Shown here: piece by piece, positions 6,820-11,079 of the stretch
Layout: the number at the start of each line of letters is the position of its first letter
Position numbering within the stretch: the stretch's first letter is position 1
Made by a program: the position numbers and the translations under genes
Notes under the pieces: model-generated
Databases searched by the model: none
The model's input: only the letters and a program-made list of their open reading frames with translations
What the model was told of the DNA's origin: nothing
Assembly (NCBI RefSeq): GCF_030151805.1
Contig: NZ_JASLCN010000355.1
Location: 1 to 11,079, forward strand
DNA length: 11,079 nt
DNA from: Fluviicola sp.
GTDB taxonomy: Bacteria; Bacteroidota; Bacteroidia; Flavobacteriales_D; Crocinitomicaceae
Direction: 5' to 3'

Positions 6820-8772
6820 TTATTGATCTAATTTTTTCCATGCTTTCCACAAAATCCGGATGTCTCCGAAAACGGAATATTCGCGTGCATAAAGTAAATC
6901 CAACTTGGATTTCAGACTCTCGTCCAAACCGGATAAATGATCGGTTGGCGCCAGAATTCCTTTTTTGATTTTGGGTAATTGCTTGTTGGATAAATTACTT
7001 TCCCGGCTATAAGAAACAAGCGTTTTTCTCCCGCTGATCAGTTTGATCAGATTGCCGAGGAAACGCAACTTATTTTTGTAAAACCAAATCAGGAATGGAG
7101 AACAAAGCAGGAGCACCAAACCGGCAATGAAATCGAACAGTCTTTTTTGACGCTGTTTTGCAGGTTGACTAATGGCATTGATCTCCAGGATATATAAATC
7201 TCCGGCAGTTTCGATGGAATTTGATCCGATCAGGTACTGGCTGTCCGGTTGTGCGATCTTGTAATCGACTGTTAAGTCGGGAATGGCGATCATCCAGTGG
7301 ATAATGTCTCTTGCACTGGTATCTTTTGCACAGAAAATAATTTCGTCAATGCTGTGAACGCGGACAATTTGTTCCAATTGGCTCATCGAACCCAGGGAAT
7401 TTGCACCGTGATCTTCATCCAGGGAAACAGAAACGATCTTGGCAATTTTCGGCTGTGTCTGGTGTAAAAGAAGTGAAACGCGTTCAAATTCTTCCTGTGA
7501 ACCTACGATTGCAAAATTGGCGTGTTTTCGGCCGTTAATGGTGAAACGCTTCCCGATTGCCACGTGAAGAATGCATCTCGAAAGAATAAAATAAGCAACG
7601 ATCCACCCGGCTCCAAGCAGGATGAAAAGTCTGGAAAACTGCCATTCTTTCGGGAAAAGTGCATACAGAATGAGAATTAATGCCGTTCCGATTGCTCCTC
7701 CTGAAACGAATTTCTTAAACGTGACGGGTGGATCATACGCACCCTGAAGCGCCATGGAAGTCATCCAGATACATGTATAGCCGAGAATCAGGATAGAAGT
7801 AACTTCTTCCGGGAAATCAATTTGTGCCTGATGCCAGTAATTGGTTAGCGCAAACAAGCCAAGCAGGATGTAAATCGTGTCGAAAACCGGCAACGTAATC
7901 TTCCGGATAAAGCGCATGGCAATTGCCAGTCCGGCTCTGAAATAGATCGCGGAATTGATCAGGAAGGAAAACAAACGGGCATTTTTCTGCGAGAAATGTT
8001 TCCGGGCAAAAATGACCATGGCGCGGTAGAACACGAAAACGTAATTCACCGAACTTTTCTTGGTGCTTTCTCCTTTGTAGTGAATGATCCGCGTTTCCGG
8101 GAAATAGACATTCTTGTAACCGCCTTTGATGATGCGGTAAGACAAATCAATGTCTTCACCGTACATGAAAAAAGCTTCGTCCAACAATCCGACTTTGTCG
8201 AGAGCCTCTTTTCGCATCAGCATGAACGCTCCGGAAAGAATTTCGATTTCGTTGGTTTCGAATTCGGATAAATAGCCCAAATGATACCTCCCGAAAATTT
8301 TTGATTTCGGGAAAATACGCGAAATCCCGAAGATTTTGTAGAAAGCGACTGCCGGAGTAGGCAAGCCTCTTTTGGATTCCGGCAAGAAAACTCCTTTTCC
8401 GTCAACCATGCGAACTCCGAGTCCGCCGACATCCGGATGCTCATCCATGTATTTTACGACTTTGAAAAGTGTGTCCTCTTCAATCACCGTATCGGGATTC
8501 AGCAACAGTTGGTATTTGCAGGAGGATTGCTCCATGGCCTGGTTGTTTGCTTTGGAGAATCCTTTGTTGTCTTTATTGGCAATAACGTGCACCCATGGAA
8601 ATTTCTCACGAACCATTTCCACCGAACCATCTACGGAGTTATTATCAACCATCCAAACTTCCGCAGGTTCCTGCTTCATGGCTTCTGCCACAGAGTTCAG
8701 ACATTGCTCCAAAAAAAAGACAACATTGTAGTTGACAATAATTACGGCAATTTTTGGAGTAGAATGGGTCAC
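6820..8772 (-). CDS. Family 2 glycosyltransferase fused to a shortened polyprenyl-phosphate sugar-phosphotransferase-like region
   Basis: A 650-residue membrane protein. Residues 8-250 are a GT-A domain of the rhamnosyltransferase (WbbL-like) type: IIVNYN (11-16), VDNNSVDGS (42-50), NKGFSKANNQA (69-79), LLNPDT (D94) and GAFMLMRKEAL followed by MYGEDIDLSYR (E206, D207). About four membrane segments follow (about 290-405), then a soluble Rossmann-like region (about 415-535) and the entry helix of a bacterial sugar transferase, KRLFDFIAGLVLL (from 543). The tail keeps pieces resembling that family's later motifs (SGRKTLVSYSRE, LPKIKKGIL, YAREYSVFGDIRILWKAW). The catalytic segment with the Asp-Glu dyad is missing and GPRPE is replaced by SYSRE. 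Inferred: an active nucleotide-sugar transferase anchored by an inactive phosphoglycosyltransferase-like scaffold, making lipid-linked surface glycans. The start is GTG at 8772, since no ATG lies between it and the upstream stop. It is 21 bp after ridA, so probably co-transcribed with it. Confidence 0.87.
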   Translation of the reverse strand: MTHSTPKIAVIIVNYNVVFFLEQCLNSVAEAMKQEPAEVWMVDNNSVDGSVEMVREKFPWVHVIANKDNKGFSKANNQAMEQSSCKYQLLLNPDTVIEEDTLFKVVKYMDEHPDVGGLGVRMVDGKGVFLPESKRGLPTPAVAFYKIFGISRIFPKSKIFGRYHLGYLSEFETNEIEILSGAFMLMRKEALDKVGLLDEAFFMYGEDIDLSYRIIKGGYKNVYFPETRIIHYKGESTKKSSVNYVFVFYRAMVIFARKHFSQKNARLFSFLINSAIYFRAGLAIAMRFIRKITLPVFDTIYILLGLFALTNYWHQAQIDFPEEVTSILILGYTCIWMTSMALQGAYDPPVTFKKFVSGGAIGTALILILYALFPKEWQFSRLFILLGAGWIVAYFILSRCILHVAIGKRFTINGRKHANFAIVGSQEEFERVSLLLHQTQPKIAKIVSVSLDEDHGANSLGSMSQLEQIVRVHSIDEIIFCAKDTSARDIIHWMIAIPDLTVDYKIAQPDSQYLIGSNSIETAGDLYILEINAISQPAKQRQKRLFDFIAGLVLLLCSPFLIWFYKNKLRFLGNLIKLISGRKTLVSYSRESNLSNKQLPKIKKGILAPTDHLSGLDESLKSKLDLLYAREYSVFGDIRILWKAWKKLDQ

Positions 8773-8793
8773 AATATGGGTGTACGAATTAAT

Positions 8794-9171
8794 TTATTTT
8801 ACGGCAATACAAGAGATTTCAATCGGTACATTCATCGGTAATTTAGAAACCTGAACCGTTTCTCTTGCCGGGGGAATATCCTGAAAATATGAACCATAAA
8901 CGGCATTCATCTCGGAAAATTGTCCGAGGTCCGTCATAAAAATGCTGCATTTCACAATGTGATTGAGTGTCATGTCAGCTTCTTTCAGCAATACCTCTAT
9001 GTTTTTCAAAATGCGGTGTGTAGCTTCTTCAATAGAACCGATTTCCAGTTCGCCGTTAAAGGGGTTCATTGGAATTTGTCCGCTGACATAAACAGTATTT
9101 CCACTTACGATTGCTTGACTATATGGTCCGATCGGAGCCGGAGCACCCGGAATTTGAATTGCCTTTTTCAT
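8794..9171 (-). CDS. ridA: RidA family enamine/imine deaminase (YjgF/YER057c/UK114)
   Basis: A 125-residue protein, the usual family length; it covers the whole chorismate-mutase-like fold and is expected to form a cytosolic trimer. Seen: GPYSQA (15-20), VYVSGQIP (27-34), the arginine of IPPAR (R103) that binds the substrate carboxylate, KLPMNVPIE (110-118) with E118 as the water-activating glutamate, and a SCIAV end. Known: RidA hydrolyses reactive 2-aminoacrylate and related enamines released by PLP enzymes such as threonine/serine dehydratase, giving 2-oxo acids and ammonia. Canonical RidA rather than another Rid subfamily is favoured by R103 with E118. It is divergent from the trpG-like gene across 36 bp and is followed 21 bp later by the glycosyltransferase gene. 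A weak -7 candidate (TAAACTTG, one mismatch) lies just upstream. Confidence 0.93.
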   Translation of the reverse strand: MKKAIQIPGAPAPIGPYSQAIVSGNTVYVSGQIPMNPFNGELEIGSIEEATHRILKNIEVLLKEADMTLNHIVKCSIFMTDLGQFSEMNAVYGSYFQDIPPARETVQVSKLPMNVPIEISCIAVK

Positions 9172-9193
9172 CGATTCTTTTTTGCAAGTTTAG

Positions 9194-9201
9194 TAATTTT
9201 G
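9194..9201 (+). promoter_or_regulatory. Candidate -7 promoter element of the trpG/pabA gene
   Basis: TAATTTTG is an exact TAnnTTTG match lying only 6 nt before the ATG at 9208, in the 36-bp divergent gap with ridA. If used, the transcript would begin at or almost at the start codon. No convincing TTG lies 19-23 nt upstream, which lowers confidence. Confidence 0.4.
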
Positions 9202-9207
9202 GTGCAC

Positions 9208-9786
9208 ATGCGGTTTTTATTAGTAGATAACTTCGATTCCTTCACATACAACATTGTTCATTATTTGGAGCAATGCGATGTGGAAGTGGAAGTTGTGACG
9301 AATGTATCTGTCAACTGCAGTACATTGGGGCAATACAATGCCGTAATTCTTTCTCCCGGTCCGGGTTTGCCGAAGCAGGCAGGAAAGTTGATGGAGGTCG
9401 TGGAAAAAGCTTTGGAGAACCAAATTCCGGTTTTGGGAGTTTGCCTGGGAATGCAGGCGCTGGCGATTCACGGTGGAGACGAACTGTACAATCAGCAACA
9501 AGTGAAACACGGAGTAGCTGAGCCAGCAAAGCGAACAACTCCTTCAGCATTTTATAATGGAATTCCCGAATCCTTTGGAGTGGGATTATACCATTCCTGG
9601 GCAGTTCGCCTGAATCAGGATTCACCTTTTATTGCAACGGCTTATTCAGAAAACGGCGTGTTGATGTCGATGGAAATTCCCGGGAAGAAGATTTACGCCG
9701 TTCAGTTTCACCCGGAAAGTATCCTGACTCCGAATGGTTTGCAGATGATCCGGAATTTTGTAGGGATTGTTCAGAGAGAGATCTGA
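9208..9786 (+). CDS. trpG: Class I glutamine amidotransferase, anthranilate / aminodeoxychorismate synthase component II
   Basis: A 192-residue protein, the normal length for TrpG/PabA. Seen: the N-terminal LLVDNFDSFTYN (4-15), ILSPGPGLP (47-55), the nucleophile elbow GVCLGMQAL (C79), YHSW (128-131) and QFHPES (H168, E170), so the Cys-His-Glu triad is complete. Known: it hydrolyses glutamine and delivers ammonia to TrpE (anthranilate, tryptophan pathway) or PabB (aminodeoxychorismate, folate pathway). No trpE, trpD or pabB is in the window. A lone gene like this may serve both partners, so trpG and pabA are equally defensible names. The start at 9208 gives the family N-terminus. The frame is open far upstream, across ridA on the other strand, but that part is not coding. 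Transcription probably starts very close to the ATG (see 9194-9201). Confidence 0.93.
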   Translation: MRFLLVDNFDSFTYNIVHYLEQCDVEVEVVTNVSVNCSTLGQYNAVILSPGPGLPKQAGKLMEVVEKALENQIPVLGVCLGMQALAIHGGDELYNQQQVKHGVAEPAKRTTPSAFYNGIPESFGVGLYHSWAVRLNQDSPFIATAYSENGVLMSMEIPGKKIYAVQFHPESILTPNGLQMIRNFVGIVQREI

Positions 9787-9816
9787 TTAAGTTGAATTGC
9801 ATGAGTAAATTGCACG

Positions 9817-9976
9817 GATTCGTAAAATTGCGAATTGCCGTTTTGCCATCATTCAAATGATTCAATTTTTCACAATACAATCTTGAATACTCCTTAAATT
9901 GGGAGCAAAAACGCAAAGCTGCTTTTTCCCATATTACTCTGTTTCGATGAAATGTAAATTCGCAATTTTACGAATC
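9817..9976. repeat. Perfect 20-bp inverted repeat pair enclosing 120 bp
   Basis: The left arm GATTCGTAAAATTGCGAATT (9817-9836) is the exact reverse complement of 9957-9976, and pairing extends weakly outward with mismatches. AATTGC occurs four times around the left arm (9795, 9808, 9826, 9833). The enclosed 120 bp contain the short palindrome ATCATTCAAATGAT and an imperfect hairpin at 9901-9930 (GGGA...TCCC with a T-run in its right arm). That hairpin might end the trpG transcript. Confidence 0.75.
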
Positions 9977-9997
9977 TGTAAATGATTGTTCGTGAAA

Positions 9998-10025
9998 GAT
10001 GTTTTTCAACATCCAGATGCATCTG
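9998..10025. repeat. Hairpin immediately followed by a 12-bp palindrome
   Basis: GATGTT (9998-10003) and AACATC (10008-10013) form a 6-bp stem around the loop TTTC. The next base starts CAGATGCATCTG (10014-10025), which is its own reverse complement. The pair could be a protein-binding site or a minor RNA structure. Confidence 0.5.
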
Positions 10026-10106
10026 TTATTCATTATGAAACAACGTATTGTCCTAAAATATAGGGGATGAAATGAAAAGATACTGATATCAAATATCCGT
10101 GTATTT

Positions 10107-10198
10107 TCTTCTCCCGCAAAAGAGCGCAGATGTTAGCAGAAAATGAGAGACTTTTTAAACTTGACTCAGCGGTCCTCTGCGTCCCTCAGCGGGAAATT
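10107..10198. repeat. Inverted pair of GC-richer CCCGC/CGCAGAG-type repeat arms
   Basis: The left arm (about 10107-10140) contains CTCCCGCAAAAGAGCGCAGA. The right arm (about 10163-10198), reverse-complemented, reads TTTCCCGCTGAGGGACGCAG and continues with AGGACCGCTGAG. The arms share CCCGC and CGCAGA at the same spacing and form an imperfect hairpin around a 22-nt A/T-rich loop. The base composition differs from the surrounding DNA, as expected for a dispersed (REP-like) element. Confidence 0.55.
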
Positions 10199-10286
10199 TC
10201 AAAAACCACCTAAATTCCGGGACAAGTCATTAAACAATAAAATAGAATTGATTCATAACTTAAATCTTAGTCGTCTTTGTCTTGAT

Positions 10287-10358
10287 ATGATCAGAGAGGA
10301 ACGAACTGATCACTCGACAGGACAGAATTATTGTCAGTTCAGGTAGCGAAATGATCAT
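10287..10358. repeat. Nested inverted repeats with three TGATCA sites
   Basis: Outer arms are ATGATCA (10287-10293) and TGATCAT (10352-10358). Inner arms are GAACTGA (10303-10309) and TCAGTTC (10334-10340). The palindrome TGATCA occurs at 10288, 10307 and 10352. It lies about 120 bp upstream of the DUF2147 start, so an operator or leader structure is conceivable. Confidence 0.45.
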
Positions 10359-10474
10359 GAAGCATATCGGGAACAAATGTACAGAGATTAAAATGAGATT
10401 AGAATTACATCATGGGGTGTTAAATCTTATGCATTCCTAATGAAAAAATGTATATTGGGGTAAAATTTGAAAGT

Positions 10475-10906
10475 ATGAAATGGATAACCACATCGTTATT
10501 TCTCTTGTTTTTTATCGCAGCGAAAGCCCAAACTTGTATTGGAACCTGGGTGACAATCGATGATAAAACAGGGAAGAAGAAATCTAAAGTTGAGCTTTAT
10601 AAGAAAGATGAAAAGCTGTATGGTAAAATCATCTATTTGTATCCGCGAGAGGGAAGAGAAGACAATCCGAAATGTAAAAAATGTTCGGACGACAGAAAAG
10701 ATCAGCCGTTGGTTGGTTTGCAAATCGTTCGCGGATTGAAATGGGATGGAGGAGAATGGGAAGACGGAACGATTCTTGACCCTGAAAACGGCAAAGTGTA
10801 TACTTGTTCAATCTGGATTGATCGCGATGACTTTAATAAATTACATGTTCGCGGATATGTGGGGCCATTCTACAGAACGCAAACCTGGATTAAGAGTACG
10901 GATTAA
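10475..10906 (+). CDS. Secreted DUF2147 family protein
   Basis: A 143-residue protein with a clear signal peptide: a basic start (MKW), a hydrophobic core (LFLLFFIAA) and cleavage expected after AKA (residue 18). The mature part matches the DUF2147 pattern: GTWVTIDDKTGKKKS (23-37), ELYKKDEKLYGKI (40-52), a C-x2-C pair (C67, C70), PLVGLQIVRGLKWDG (78-92), W-x-DG-x-ILDPENGK-x-Y (95-109), RGYVG (126-130) and TQTW (135-138). Known: these are small exported beta-rich proteins of undetermined function; the periplasm is the likely site. The start at 10475 is preferred over the in-frame ATG at 10448, because the latter would place nine polar residues before the signal peptide. The gene stands alone between a long intergenic region and a terminator. 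Confidence 0.88.
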   Translation: MKWITTSLFLLFFIAAKAQTCIGTWVTIDDKTGKKKSKVELYKKDEKLYGKIIYLYPREGREDNPKCKKCSDDRKDQPLVGLQIVRGLKWDGGEWEDGTILDPENGKVYTCSIWIDRDDFNKLHVRGYVGPFYRTQTWIKSTD

Positions 10907-10990
10907 ATCAGAAGATTACCGAATATAAAAAGAAGGGACGCGATACATCGGGGATTAATCAGAATGCGCACCCAAATATAGAATACTAGA

Positions 10991-11025
10991 AAACGGCTCT
11001 CATAATTGGGAGCCGTTTCTTTTTG
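10991..11025 (+). terminator. Intrinsic terminator after the DUF2147 gene
   Basis: The 9-bp stem AAACGGCTC (10991-10999) and GAGCCGTTT (11010-11018) is extended inward by T-G, C-G and A-T pairs, and followed by CTTTTTG. It begins 84 bp after the stop codon. Stem and T-run orientation fit the plus strand. An A-run of only three on the other side makes minus-strand use weaker. The remaining 54 bases to the window end show nothing further. Confidence 0.88.
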
Positions 11026-11079
11026 TCTGACAAAATATTCAACTGTAAAATCATAAATAGCTTAGAAAAATGAATTACT

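Larger units (their letters stand above)
9787..10474. other. Gene-free, structure-rich intergenic region
   Basis: In 688 bp there is no reading frame that looks like a real protein. The longest open frame (10143-10346, 67 codons) is low in recognisable features and crosses a repeat. The DNA is A/T-rich and holds a series of inverted repeats: a 20-bp perfect pair (9817-9836 and 9957-9976), a hairpin (9998-10013), a 12-bp palindrome (10014-10025), a small GATAT/ATATC hairpin (10085-10097), a GC-richer inverted pair (10107-10198) and nested repeats (10287-10358). It should also contain the 3' end of the trpG transcript and the promoter of the DUF2147 gene. For the latter, TATATTGG at 10451-10458 is a one-mismatch -7 candidate. 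Confidence 0.7.

Noticed and set aside
8437..8841. 134-codon plus-strand frame opposite the glycosyltransferase N-terminus
   Set aside because: Antisense shadow of conserved GT2 motifs; no domain recognised.
8920..9207. Upstream extension of the TrpG/PabA reading frame by 96 codons
   Set aside because: It is the antisense shadow of ridA. The family N-terminus begins exactly at the ATG at 9208.
10143..10346. 67-codon open frame in the intergenic region
   Set aside because: It crosses the CGCAGAG-type repeat, has no recognisable domain, leader or partner, and its length is expected by chance.
9787..10474. Possible CRISPR array or tRNA in the long gene-free region
   Set aside because: The repeats are inverted pairs of different sequence, not regularly spaced direct repeats, and no cloverleaf with a CCA-type acceptor was seen.

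Overview
The window looks like chromosomal DNA from a member of the Bacteroidota, probably Flavobacteriales or a close relative. The reasons are a C-terminal type IX secretion (T9SS) sorting domain, a TPR/beta-propeller/OmpA protein of the kind restricted to this phylum, A-rich leaders instead of Shine-Dalgarno sequences, and promoter-like sites of the TAnnTTTG type. The genus cannot be fixed from the sequence; a Fluviicola-like organism is only a guess. Most of the window is ordinary chromosome, with no phage genes, transposase, CRISPR array, rRNA or tRNA visible.

Layout. Positions 1-983 (+) are the 3' end of a large secreted, repeat-containing T9SS cargo protein. A strong bidirectional terminator (1093-1123) separates it from a long run of minus-strand genes. 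Read in transcription order from the right, these are a RidA-type enamine/imine deaminase (8794-9171), a membrane-bound family 2 glycosyltransferase fused to a shortened phosphoglycosyltransferase-like region (6820-8772), a lipoyl-bearing E2 acyltransferase of a 2-oxo acid dehydrogenase complex (5401-6747), an OmpA-family envelope protein (2973-5312), a DEDDh 3'-5' exonuclease with a C-terminal DUF3820-like module (1885-2739), and a fumarylacetoacetate hydrolase-family enzyme (1150-1761). Diverging from ridA over only 36 bp is a glutamine amidotransferase of the TrpG/PabA type (9208-9786, +). After a 688-bp stretch without a convincing gene comes a small secreted DUF2147 protein (10475-10906, +) with its own terminator.

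How the genes relate. They do not form one pathway. ridA and the glycosyltransferase gene are close enough to be co-transcribed. The E2 gene has its own promoter candidate and is followed by a hairpin. The OmpA-family gene, the exonuclease gene and the FAH gene look like separate units. Shared themes are the envelope (T9SS cargo, OmpA-family protein, glycosyltransferase) and central or amino-acid metabolism (E2, RidA, TrpG/PabA, FAH).

What is least ordinary. (1) The glycosyltransferase ends in what looks like a phosphoglycosyltransferase that has lost its catalytic segment. (2) Two similarly built pairs of A/T-rich inverted repeats lie upstream of the FAH and exonuclease genes, with almost the same spacing between their arms. 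(3) The gene-free stretch 9787-10474 is packed with inverted repeats, including one perfect 20-bp pair and one GC-richer pair that resembles a dispersed repeat. No complete new defence or biosynthetic system is visible.
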